Shown one piece after another: positions 1 through 7,515 of a stretch of DNA of 37,123 nucleotides. Under the pieces are notes generated by a model. It saw only the letters and a list, made by a program, of their open reading frames with translations, searched no databases and was not told where the DNA came from. This stretch comes from JAGHBT01 sp035311885 (GTDB lineage Bacteria; Krumholzibacteriota; Krumholzibacteriia; Krumholzibacteriales; WJIX01). A program made the translations under genes and the position numbers. The stretch lies in NCBI GenBank assembly GCA_964554125.1, contig CAZKNG010000014.1, forward strand, positions 1 to 37,123. Direction: 5' to 3'. Position 1 is the first letter of the stretch, and each line of letters begins with the position of its first letter.

Positions 1-558
1 GAACCTTCTTTCTCGCGCTTGTTAGCTCTCGCAATACGCCTTCAGTCCTTTCCTTCTTCCGAAACACTCGCAGCAGGCGTACTTCCCTCAGACGGAGTTA
101 TGTTGTCTCCGGCCTCACCGGTACTATTACGCCATCCGACTCCCTCCCGCACTCATCCGGCCTTCGGCAACCGCCTTATACCGGATGTCTCCTCCTCGCC
201 CTTATCGGCGAGGGCACAAGAGGGCCTCCCCGGTTGAGGTGTCCTCTTTCCCGGCATGTCGCCCCTGATACCCCGGAGGAGTCCCGGGCGGCTTCATCTG
301 TCCTACATCCCGGAATGCTGGCTTCCCCGCTGAGATATCGGGTCGCCCTCCTCATCTTGGTCTTTACGAGGCTACTTGCAGGTTCATTCACATTACGACC
401 TGCCGGTTCGCGTCGCCTCCTTATAGAGACTTTGTCGGGCCGCTTGGATGCATCCGTTACCGGCATGCACCCGGCCCCTCGCTACGGGGCTGACAGACAG
501 TTACCCCGGCCGGCTCCTCTCAGCCGGCTAGAAAAGATACCCCCTTCCCCGGGCGCTC
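1..558 (-). mobile_element. Group II intron, 5' part (ribozyme domains), runs off left edge
   Basis: Read on the minus strand from about 558 downwards, this stretch is GC-rich, full of short hairpins and has no long credible gene, unlike the AT-richer DNA next to it. It contains blocks I recognise from memory as typical of bacterial group II intron RNAs upstream of the maturase gene, notably the stretch corresponding to plus positions 111-142 (AGTCGGATGG, then ATAGTACCGG) followed by GAGGGAAG. The 5' end is placed at GAGCG (558-554), close to the usual GUGCG start of such introns; this boundary is inferred. From 97 down to 1 one minus frame stays open (LRVFRKKERTEG...), so the reverse transcriptase/maturase gene may begin here or just outside the window. 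The 3' half and 3' exon are not visible. Spurious ORFs at 176-466 lie within the RNA structure. Confidence 0.75.
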
Positions 559-3500
559 ATCTCAGCAGCACCATTTTCTTGGATTTTGTAAAATTACCAG
601 TTTTCAATCTGTAGAAATATACCCCGCTTGCGACAGGCCGGTTCCTTTTGTCCCTTCCATTCCATTTAATACTATAGTTACCCATTTTCTTAAAATCGTC
701 TAACAAGGTTCTTATCAACCGTCCGCTAACATCATAGATGATTAGATCAACATGAGAATCCCTGGAAATAGAGAATTCAATCGTTGTAACAGGATTAAAT
801 GGATTGGGGAAATTGCTCTCTAATCTATCCGTATATGTTATATCCTTCCCGGAACTTATATTCATCCCTTTTAATATTGCTGTCTTTCCATCTTTAGTTA
901 AAAACTCACAAATAAGAACGGATATGTCTTCCTTTGTTACTACTTTCTTATCAGCAGAGAGTACTTTAAAAGCCAAGGCGCCTATTTTACAGGAACTACT
1001 ACTGCCACTCCCTTTAGTAGTACCAAAATCAGCAATAAATATACATTTCTTCCCCCCTCGATTTACTGGAACAGCAGCTGTTTTTTCAGCATATCTTTCT
1101 TCCGGCTGCCACTGTATAAATTGAAGGTCTTCGTTATTTACCTGCAGGATTATAGCTAAAGCAGAATAATCACTTCTATTTTTAATAACTACTTCAGCTT
1201 CTACTGTGCCATTTATTCCATTGCCGCTGAAATTCAGTTCCACTTCCATGTCTGAAACAATGTCGGCTCCAGCGAGCATAGCTCCAAGAGGATTTGCGTA
1301 TTCATGTCCGTAATGATTTGCAAAAGTACCAAAATCACTCAAATCCACACAACTATCCGCGTCAAAATTACACCATTCATCATAAAGACTGTCCCCTTTA
1401 CACTTACCATAAGTGTTCGCGAATGTTCCATAATCCGCTAAGCTAACTTGCCCGTCAGCATTATAATCCGGACTCTTGATAGTTACTAAAAAGCTTTCTA
1501 AAACATTCTCATTTAGCCCCACAAGCAAGGTGTCTTGACAATGGCCTCCAATAGTACCTTTTGTAATTGTTGTATGCCAGCCGTTAGCACTTGTTGCAGA
1601 AGAATCGGCATATATAGTGTCACCGACAAAGAAATTTATATCATCAGAGGGTTTTATAAGCCACAACTCGCTCTTGTCGATATTTGCAGTCATTACACTG
1701 TCTATAAAATCAATATGCACCACAATTGAATCAGCGTCGCCGGCAGGACATACAGTCAGTTCATTATCAACTAATGATATTGAATCACAGCCGGGAATAG
1801 AGCTGAAGTTAAGTTTTATCGCGGGGTCACCAAAATAAATATAAGCTCGGGCAGTAGAATCATATATGTCCCCTTCTTCCATCACCATCTTCTGAGCGTT
1901 CATGCAGGCATAACCGGCTGATTTTGCGCCAAAGTCATACAGTTGCTGAAGTGTATATTTTGAAATCTCGTAATTCCCAGTAAGCAATGATCCTCCAGAA
2001 GGTCCGAATGCCCCTATGATGCCCCTTTGACTGTCAAACATCAGTTCCTTTACTAACGGTCTGGGTACGTCGTTGCGCAGGTGAACCAAATCGCCAATCC
2101 CACATGCGGCTCCTATAAAGAAAGGGAACTTCTCGTTTGTTGCTAAAGAATCAATACTGAAATAACCTTCACAGCTGCTATGGATATGACCAATCATCCA
2201 ATCTGCAGCATTCCATGGATTCCCGGCATTTCCAAATGCCAGCACTAAAGAGCGTCCTTCATTAAATTCCTCTATCGCTTTTAGCGGTGTCTCGCAATAT
2301 GAAAGCCCCTCGGGTGGAAAATTAAGTGAGTCTGTATAGGTGCTGTCATTTGAAAACATATAATGGAGATCATAGTCTACCGGAAGATACCCCTTAAATT
2401 GTTCGGAAAAGTTATTTGCCATAATACCAGAGCACGAGTTATGATTCGCGGCGTCAATAAAGTATGTAGCTTCATCCTCCCAGGCGCCACCCGGCAATGT
2501 AGTTTCGTAAGTTAATACCTTGTTCACATAACTCGCCACATCATAAACAGTCTCAGCCGGTATCCTCCCCACAGATATATCCGGATAGCCGTCACTGTTT
2601 ATATCCCCCACTTCAAAATCCGAAGTATAAAGTGAATCGTCAATATAGGGCACACCGTCATCATAAATATCTATCGGAATTATATTATACGGGGTTATAT
2701 CAAACCCCGGATCTTCCGGAGGACCCGCTATACATGCGCCGCCCACGAGACAGATATATTCAAAATCATCGCCATGTGTATTCCAAAAATACTGAATAAA
2801 ATCTTTTATGCTTCCGTAATTGCTGCTTATATCCTCAAGACTTTTTCCGTGTGCGGATAACCCATTTATGCTTCGCCATGTTATTAAATCCTCCACATCG
2901 CTTTCAAAGGAGTCAGGATATATAGCCAACCATTCGCCACTCGGATCTGAGGGTGCAGCGGGTGCTTTCAGTAATCCCGCTTTTCTCTGAATAATACTCT
3001 TTGTCTCATCTCTTATAGAATCAATGTCACGTCTTGCCGGTTTCGTGTCAGTATATTCAAAGTCCGGCGCCCGATCAAACACCCTCGAAAACTCTAAAAG
3101 ATGGCGAGTTCCGTTATTTTCCACTTCCATCAATCGGTAGAAATCTCCAATAGATCCATCAGCGTCTGTATATTTGTATTCTGTTCCAGCACCTTGCGCC
3201 ACTATCTCGCCTATTGTTACAAAATCATCAAGTCCCTCTGATGAGCGCTGAAGCAGGAAATGACTCGTGTCTTTCTCAAGAGTCGTCTCAAAATCAACCG
3301 TTACTCCGCTGCCATTAAGATAGGGAGTGAAATAGAAGAGGAAGGCGAGAGTGTTGCTACTTAACGATCCTGGAGTAAAATAGGTCATGAAATATGTTAC
3401 TATCCATTCGCCGTGATCCTTAATACCAGTGGTACCAGATAAAAAATCAGCATAACTATCTGTGTACTTCTCGCCATCATATGGGTCCATATATCTAATT

Positions 3501-3973
3501 TCATCCGCGTAGCTATTTGCATCATAAATCACTACCACATGGCCAAGAGTGCCATCTTGAAATCCAGCGATCACGGGATCAAAAGATGTTAAACTGTCCA
3601 AATCTTGTATACTAACAACTTGTGGTGTTTCGTGTTCTAATGTCCAATCATTTAATATATTTTCAAATTGTTCAAAATTGCCGGGGGCTAAATCGTCACA
3701 TAAACCGTTACAACATGGACATAAATATACATTGTCCGATAAATAATACATTCCTCCAAATGCGTTATCATAATGACAGACTGTAGTAACTATTTCACAT
3801 TGGGAATAATGTGTGGAAGCATAATATACTGTTATACAACGAATCGAAGCAGCCCAGCACCACGAGGAAGCCCCCGCTTCGGTTCTTTCTATAGGAATAT
3901 ACGCAAAAGCATTTACAGCTATTAAAGTTGTGATTCCTATTATTAATAAAATCCTTAGTTTATTTTTTCTCAT
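557..3973 (-). CDS. Secreted multidomain protein: papain-like domain, C25 (gingipain-like) domain, dockerin-like repeats, T9SS sorting tail
   Basis: This 1138-residue protein is predicted to be exported by Sec and then by T9SS to the cell surface or medium. Residues 1-24 are a signal peptide. Residues 35-165 look like a papain-like cysteine peptidase, with SSWCWAAS (Cys39), GHVVVIYD (His145) and a following MDPYDG. Residues 200-300 resemble the Fn3-like domain of T9SS proteins. Residues 345-720 match the C25 family, including the VGRIPAET segment and the probable nucleophile in GAACGIGD (Cys624). Residues 836-890 hold two dockerin-like calcium repeats (DYNADGQVSLADYGTFAN and DADSCVDLSDFGTFAN), followed by a beta-rich region. 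Residues 1054-1138 are a type A sorting domain (NFPNPFNP ... KMVLLR). In the C25 part the usual GHG histidine region reads GNAG (581-584), so activity of that domain is doubtful. The start has a good ribosome site (AAGGAAGG). The stop codon abuts the group II intron. The gene is probably cotranscribed with the upstream small secreted protein 51 bases away. Confidence 0.85.
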   Translation of the reverse strand: MRKNKLRILLIIGITTLIAVNAFAYIPIERTEAGASSWCWAASIRCITVYYASTHYSQCEIVTTVCHYDNAFGGMYYLSDNVYLCPCCNGLCDDLAPGNFEQFENILNDWTLEHETPQVVSIQDLDSLTSFDPVIAGFQDGTLGHVVVIYDANSYADEIRYMDPYDGEKYTDSYADFLSGTTGIKDHGEWIVTYFMTYFTPGSLSSNTLAFLFYFTPYLNGSGVTVDFETTLEKDTSHFLLQRSSEGLDDFVTIGEIVAQGAGTEYKYTDADGSIGDFYRLMEVENNGTRHLLEFSRVFDRAPDFEYTDTKPARRDIDSIRDETKSIIQRKAGLLKAPAAPSDPSGEWLAIYPDSFESDVEDLITWRSINGLSAHGKSLEDISSNYGSIKDFIQYFWNTHGDDFEYICLVGGACIAGPPEDPGFDITPYNIIPIDIYDDGVPYIDDSLYTSDFEVGDINSDGYPDISVGRIPAETVYDVASYVNKVLTYETTLPGGAWEDEATYFIDAANHNSCSGIMANNFSEQFKGYLPVDYDLHYMFSNDSTYTDSLNFPPEGLSYCETPLKAIEEFNEGRSLVLAFGNAGNPWNAADWMIGHIHSSCEGYFSIDSLATNEKFPFFIGAACGIGDLVHLRNDVPRPLVKELMFDSQRGIIGAFGPSGGSLLTGNYEISKYTLQQLYDFGAKSAGYACMNAQKMVMEEGDIYDSTARAYIYFGDPAIKLNFSSIPGCDSISLVDNELTVCPAGDADSIVVHIDFIDSVMTANIDKSELWLIKPSDDINFFVGDTIYADSSATSANGWHTTITKGTIGGHCQDTLLVGLNENVLESFLVTIKSPDYNADGQVSLADYGTFANTYGKCKGDSLYDEWCNFDADSCVDLSDFGTFANHYGHEYANPLGAMLAGADIVSDMEVELNFSGNGINGTVEAEVVIKNRSDYSALAIILQVNNEDLQFIQWQPEERYAEKTAAVPVNRGGKKCIFIADFGTTKGSGSSSSCKIGALAFKVLSADKKVVTKEDISVLICEFLTKDGKTAILKGMNISSGKDITYTDRLESNFPNPFNPVTTIEFSISRDSHVDLIIYDVSGRLIRTLLDDFKKMGNYSIKWNGRDKRNRPVASGVYFYRLKTGNFTKSKKMVLLR

Positions 3974-4024
3974 TTTTCCTTCCTTAAGAATGATATTTTT
4001 TATAGTAATTTAATTTTTATTTTT

Positions 4025-4714
4025 TTAATCCAACCCTACTTTGTCTCTACTATATTTTTTATTATTCTTTACATATCCAATTAGGCTATCCAGAGAAAGT
4101 GGCGGATAGTAACCTTCACTATTTTTAGAAATACCTAAAATTTCAGCTGTTTTTGAATTTTGACTGTAAATATAGAAACGCAATGTATCTGCATTCTCAA
4201 TTATAATTAATTTGCGGGGACCTCTTCTAGCATAGAAAGGTGCACACCTATAACCTTTTTTGTGAAGCCATCTCTCTCTCGCCTCAAGTATTGGCTTTGG
4301 GTTACCTCCTATTCCTGCCCAACGCCATTTCCCATCACTATTCTTTTTCACATTAAATTTTGTTCTCGGCTCTTCTTCATTACTAAGATATATCGGGATA
4401 GACCATATACGGAATTTTACGATATTTTTAAAATCTTCTTTTTCTTTTAAATAGTAAATATCTTTCATCTTAAACTGATAGCAAGGATATGGTTCTCCCA
4501 ATCTGAAATCCATCAAGCTGTCTCCATGATGGAAATAGGGTTGAAAGTCCAAGTACCACTGAGGATATGCACTAAATCTTTCCGACAATATTTTCTCAGC
4601 GGCAGGAAGCAGATCCTCCGGCACCTCTTTTATCACTCCAGCTGAGCATGAAAGAGATGTAACCATAGCTATTTGAATAACAATTATCCACAGAACAACA
4701 ACCCTATTCTTCAT
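4025..4714 (-). CDS. Small exported protein, copy A of a duplicated pair
   Basis: I do not recognise this 229-residue family. Residues 1-25 form an export signal (hydrophobic core WIIVIQIAMVTSL followed by SCSA); the cysteine does not sit in a canonical lipobox, so lipoprotein status is uncertain. The mature part has no transmembrane segment and is rich in aromatic and charged residues. Motifs shared with the paralogue at 6529-7221 are FRLGEPYP, PIYL, EEPRT, VKKN, GGN and GYYP. The first 54 residues are nearly identical to that paralogue (3-4 differences), but the rest is only roughly 45% alike by eye. The ribosome site GGAGG lies 7-8 bases before the ATG. A good promoter lies about 180 bases upstream (4899-4928). 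The gene precedes the C25 protein by 51 bases, so an accessory role for that exported protein (inhibitor, chaperone or substrate) is possible but unproven. Confidence 0.75.
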   Translation of the reverse strand: MKNRVVVLWIIVIQIAMVTSLSCSAGVIKEVPEDLLPAAEKILSERFSAYPQWYLDFQPYFHHGDSLMDFRLGEPYPCYQFKMKDIYYLKEKEDFKNIVKFRIWSIPIYLSNEEEPRTKFNVKKNSDGKWRWAGIGGNPKPILEARERWLHKKGYRCAPFYARRGPRKLIIIENADTLRFYIYSQNSKTAEILGISKNSEGYYPPLSLDSLIGYVKNNKKYSRDKVGLD

Positions 4715-4898
4715 CCCTGTTTCCTCCTTATTTTAAAAACTCCATTAAATCGACAACTTATTTTCTGCTCAAAAGCATCACGGAACCAAGATCTTTCACA
4801 GTGATCTCACTCCTCTTTTAATTCGAGAAGAAATCTCACCCGACGTTGGTTGTGTATTCAATACGTGTTTTAAATTAGCCGCTTGCTGTCCAAGTAAG

Positions 4899-4928
4899 AC
4901 TATAGATACACGTCTCAAATTTAGTCAA
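4899..4928 (-). promoter_or_regulatory. Sigma-70-type promoter for the exported protein/C25 pair
   Basis: On the minus strand TTGACT (4928-4923) is followed after 18 bases by TATAGT (4904-4899); each hexamer differs from consensus at one position. It points toward the gene starting at 4714, leaving a leader of about 180 bases. It lies within the 197-bp segment missing from copy B. Confidence 0.55.
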
Positions 4929-4993
4929 GCATTTTTTGATTACTTTTTTACTCAACAAGAGTCCATTTACTCTTCTTTACAGGTAGCATCTTT

Positions 4994-5092
4994 CTACCGA
5001 TATTTCTCAATGTCTGCAGATATAAAACATATGGTGAAAAGAAAAGCAAATACAAGGAATATTATCAGGCCTGATCTATTTATATTCTTCAT
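4994..5092 (-). CDS. 32-residue signal-peptide-like ORF, copy A
   Basis: The peptide is almost entirely a secretion signal: N-terminal MKNINRSG, a hydrophobic core (LIIFLVFAFLFTICFI), then SADIEKYR and an amber stop. An equal-length twin lies at 7305-7403 with four nucleotide differences in the reading frame (one silent, three missense: F/S, I/T, K/R). There is no strong ribosome site (GGGCGCGCT before the ATG). It may be the remnant 5' end of a lost exported-protein gene, or a real leader peptide. It is included because both copies keep the frame intact. Confidence 0.35.
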   Translation of the reverse strand: MKNINRSGLIIFLVFAFLFTICFISADIEKYR

Positions 5093-5295
5093 AGCGCGCC
5101 CAAAGTTTTTGCAGGATATTTCCAAACCCGAGATTAGTCTATTCCGCTTTCAATTTCGTGCCAAGAGAAAAACTGCTTTTTTCTGCTTTAGCCGTTTTTT
5201 TCAGACGGATATCCCCCTCCTGTTACATTTCGAAGATTCCGGGAGGAAGGCGAGAGTGTTGTTTCGGAGCCATTCCTCTGAAGGCCACCACGAAG

Positions 5296-5400
5296 CTACC
5301 TCTGTGGTGTGTTCCCACATTTAGAGTCATCTGCGTAAATCCCAGTCGAAAATACTAACATAAAAATAAATAAACAAAATATCATCTTTAACTTTTGCAT
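5296..5400 (-). CDS. 34-residue signal-peptide ORF with strong ribosome site
   Basis: The ATG at 5400 follows GGAGGG (5412-5407) by six bases, one of the better ribosome sites in the window. The peptide begins MQKLKMIFCLFIFMLVFS, ends the signal at GIYA, continues DDSKCGNTPQR and stops at TAG (5298-5296). The same frame stays open for another 35 codons to TAA at 5188-5190. This suggests a truncated exported-protein gene with a premature stop, or a genuine short exported peptide. It sits 37 bases after the gene at 5438-6199 and probably shares its transcript. Confidence 0.45.
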   Translation of the reverse strand: MQKLKMIFCLFIFMLVFSTGIYADDSKCGNTPQR

Positions 5401-5437
5401 ATCTTTCCCTCCGACAATATTAATTCTTACCTACAAT

Positions 5438-6199
5438 TTATCTATAAACAGGATGTCCACGTCTTTTGTCTTTTTCCATTTGTTCTACCATCTTTTCAGC
5501 TTTTTCTACAAACTTAGGCAACATGGTTTCCAGTGATACAATATTCCGCTTTCCATTGGTAACTTCTTTAAAATCATACTCACGAATAAAAGTCTTATCA
5601 TTAGAAGTAATCCAGTATTCACCAATCGTTGGATTGCTGATCATAATAAACCATCCGGTCTTTACTATAGATATGAGGTCAACCTGGTATCCTTCAGACT
5701 CAGGATAATCCTTTCTGAGTTTGGAAAAAATTCCATAATGATCATCATCAGTTCTAAAAAGTAAGCCGAATTTCCATACATCATGTTTCGCTACTCCAAG
5801 TACACCAATAATTTTTTCTTCATTTAATACATTGAACAGATAATGCCAAAATTTGATTTTAGATAAAATGTCAGCCCCTGAACTACATTTCAGCATTTTA
5901 CTTGATGATATATATGATTGTTTAACAGGTTTCCTTGATAAATGAATACTTCCAAAATCTACAGTGCTGTCTTTTAGCATATTTAACCATTTATTTTTAT
6001 TATTTTTATATATTTCCTCAGCAACTTTATATACTTCTTCGGGTATATCCGCTGATATTGCCGGGTATTCCAAATTTTCAGACACGGGTTCCTTCGATCC
6101 GGCAAGTGTTTTCTCCTGACATTGCAGAGAATCAATTCCTGGACCAAATATGATTCCTGATAAAAACATCACTACTATCATGACTTTTCTAATACCCAT
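5438..6199 (-). CDS. Small exported protein, distant relative of the duplicated pair
   Basis: This protein of unrecognised family is 253 residues from the ATG chosen here. That ATG at 6199 has AGGGA six bases upstream and starts directly with a signal sequence (MGIRKVMIVVMFLSGIIFG). An upstream TTG at 6223 would add eight residues. After the signal, ADIPEEVYKVAEEIYK parallels KEVPEELLPTAEKILS of the two paralogues, and a tryptophan plus aspartate follow at similar spacing, so I infer a divergent member of the same group. No catalytic motif is seen. The C-terminus is a charged helix (VEKAEKMVEQMEKDKRRG). It follows the shortened C25 gene by about 40 bases, in the same direction. Confidence 0.65.
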   Translation of the reverse strand: MGIRKVMIVVMFLSGIIFGPGIDSLQCQEKTLAGSKEPVSENLEYPAISADIPEEVYKVAEEIYKNNKNKWLNMLKDSTVDFGSIHLSRKPVKQSYISSSKMLKCSSGADILSKIKFWHYLFNVLNEEKIIGVLGVAKHDVWKFGLLFRTDDDHYGIFSKLRKDYPESEGYQVDLISIVKTGWFIMISNPTIGEYWITSNDKTFIREYDFKEVTNGKRNIVSLETMLPKFVEKAEKMVEQMEKDKRRGHPVYR

Positions 6200-6241
6200 T
6201 GCTATTCCCTTTCTCTGAAACAAACTTTCCCCTAATTTAGC

Positions 6242-6475
6242 CTATCGGTCTATCGGCACACCGTTATCATAACTATCAATCGGGATTATATTATACGGGG
6301 TTATATCAAGTCCCGGATCTTCAGGAGGCCCGGCTATACATGCGCCGCCCACGAGACAGACATATTCAAGATTTCCGCCTGGTGTATTTTCTATAGGAAT
6401 ATACGCAAAAGTATTTACAGCTATTAGAGTTGTGATTCCTATTAATAATAAAATCCTTAGTTTATTTTTTCTCAT
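6242..6475 (-). pseudogene. Miniature in-frame deletion derivative of the C25 gene
   Basis: The 77-residue product joins the signal peptide of the 1138-residue protein (MRKNKLRILL...AYIPIE, 27 of 29 residues the same) directly to a short piece of the C25 region (NTPGG, then EYVCLVGGACIAGPPEDPG). By comparison, codons 30-397 of the full gene (1104 bp) are missing, without loss of frame. It ends after YDNGVPIDR, about 440 residues into the parental numbering, so neither cysteine-protease centre remains. The ribosome site GGAGGG is strong and the frame is clean, so a small exported peptide could still be made. It lies 53 bases after the copy B exported protein, mirroring the copy A gene order. 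Confidence 0.75.
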
Positions 6476-6528
6476 TTTTCCCTCCGACGGATGTGATACA
6501 AAGATTATTTAGTCTCCGATCTTTTTTA

Positions 6529-7221
6529 TTAAAATCTTAGCCCTTCCCTCTCTTCGAATCTTTCTTTGTTACCCTTTATTTTTTCAATTAGATGATCCTT
6601 TGAAAAAAGCGGATAGTATCCATCACTGTTTCTGTAAATACCAAATAGTCTTTCCGCCCAATCATTAGAACGAAAATAATAAAATTGCAGCTTGTTGTCC
6701 TTTTCCAGCATTATCAGCGGCACCTTTAAACCAGACACTAATACCATCGCTTGACGGTAGCCTTTTTCAGCGGGCCAAAGTTTTCTTGTTTCAAACATAT
6801 TTTGGGCATTCCCTCCCATTCCCGTATAGACCCAATTATCATCCCCGTTCTTCTTTACACTGAGTACAGTTCTTGGCTCTTTTTCATCATCAAGATAGAT
6901 GGGAAGCCTCCAACTTAGAAATTCAAGCGTTTCTAAAAACTCTGTGTTGTCTTCTAATCTGTATATTTTTAATCCGTCTAGTGCGTATTTTGGATACGGC
7001 TCACCTAGTCTAAAATCCATAAGATTATCTCCTGCTCTGAAATAGGACATACCTTCCACATACCACTGAGGATCTGCACTAAATCTTTCCGATAATATTT
7101 TCTCAGCGGTAGGAAGCAGTTCCTCCGGCACCTCTTTTATCACTCCAGCTGAGCATGAAAGAGATGTAACCATAGCTATTTGAATAACAATTATCCACAG
7201 AACAACAACCCTATTCTTCAT
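6529..7221 (-). CDS. Small exported protein, copy B of the duplicated pair
   Basis: This 230-residue protein of unrecognised family is the paralogue of 4025-4714. It has the same signal peptide (MKNRVVVLWIIVIQIAMVTS) at nearly identical nucleotide sequence, then diverges sharply after about residue 54. Retained motifs include FRLGEPYP, PIYL, KEPRT, VKKN, MGGN and GYYP. The protein ends KIKGNKERFEEREGLRF. The ribosome site GGAGG precedes the ATG. Unlike copy A, the upstream DNA lacks the segment bearing the best promoter, so expression may depend on read-through from ispG or on a weaker site. It is followed after 53 bases by the shortened C25 gene. Confidence 0.75.
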   Translation of the reverse strand: MKNRVVVLWIIVIQIAMVTSLSCSAGVIKEVPEELLPTAEKILSERFSADPQWYVEGMSYFRAGDNLMDFRLGEPYPKYALDGLKIYRLEDNTEFLETLEFLSWRLPIYLDDEKEPRTVLSVKKNGDDNWVYTGMGGNAQNMFETRKLWPAEKGYRQAMVLVSGLKVPLIMLEKDNKLQFYYFRSNDWAERLFGIYRNSDGYYPLFSKDHLIEKIKGNKERFEEREGLRF

Positions 7222-7500
7222 CCCTGTTTTCCTCCTTATTTTAAAAACCCTATTAAATCGACAGCTTATTTTCTGCTTAAAAGCATTACTCAGCCAAGAT
7301 CTTTCTACCGATATCTCTCAATGTCTGCAGATATAAAACATGTGGTGAAAAGAAAAGCAAATACAAGGGATATTATCAGACCTGATCTATTTATATTCTT
7401 CATAGCGCCCCCAAAGTTTTTGCAGGATATTTCCAAACCCGAGATTAGTCTATTCCGCTTTTAATTTTGTGCTAAGAGAAAAATCGCTTTTTTCTGTTTC
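7059..7500. repeat. Duplicated leader segment, copy B (deleted form)
   Basis: This is the counterpart of 4552-5190. The junction AAGATCTTTCTACCG (7297-7311) joins the left flank of the first ATCTTTC repeat in copy A to the right flank of the second, as expected for a 197-bp deletion between 7-base direct repeats. The segment ends about 15 bases short of the ispG stop codon. Confidence 0.8.
7305..7403 (-). CDS. 32-residue signal-peptide-like ORF, copy B
   Basis: This is the twin of 4994-5092: MKNINRSG, hydrophobic core, SADIERYR, amber stop. GGGGG lies about four bases before the ATG, a better ribosome site than in copy A. It lies between ispG and the copy B exported protein on the same strand. 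The stop codon overlaps the deletion junction by one base but is unchanged by it. Coding status is uncertain. Confidence 0.35.
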   Translation of the reverse strand: MKNINRSGLIISLVFAFLFTTCFISADIERYR

Positions 7501-7515
7501 AGGTTTTACTTATTT

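Larger units (their letters stand above)
4552..5190. repeat. Duplicated leader segment, copy A (with extra 197 bp)
   Basis: This segment aligns with 7059-7500. It covers the first ~54 codons of the small exported protein, its ribosome site, the upstream non-coding DNA and a 32-codon ORF. By eye the aligned parts are well above 85% identical. Copy A carries 197 bp (about 4798-4994) that copy B lacks, bounded by the 7-base direct repeat ATCTTTC (4791-4797 and 4988-4994). Confidence 0.8.
4715..5437. other. 723-bp gap between small exported genes: promoter, two tiny signal-peptide ORFs
   Basis: No full-length gene lies here. Reading on the minus strand from high to low coordinates, it holds a 34-codon ORF (5296-5400), a conserved AT-rich inverted repeat (5166-5184, AGAAAAA/TTTTTCT with a 5-base loop), a 32-codon ORF (4994-5092), the promoter at 4899-4928 and the leader of the exported protein at 4025-4714. 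The plus-strand ORFs reported across 5010-5358 are shadows. Confidence 0.6.

Noticed and set aside
176..466. 96-residue minus-strand ORF inside the intron
   Set aside because: It is rich in Arg and runs through the structured ribozyme region; this looks like a spurious reading of intron RNA, not a protein.
5166..5184. AT-rich inverted repeat, also at 7477-7495, as a terminator of ispG
   Set aside because: The stem is all A/T except one pair and unlikely to be stable; it is noted only as a feature conserved in both copies.
5010..5358. Plus-strand ORFs of 66 and 104 codons
   Set aside because: They lie antisense to signal-peptide ORFs and repeat-derived DNA, have no ribosome site and show no protein-like pattern.
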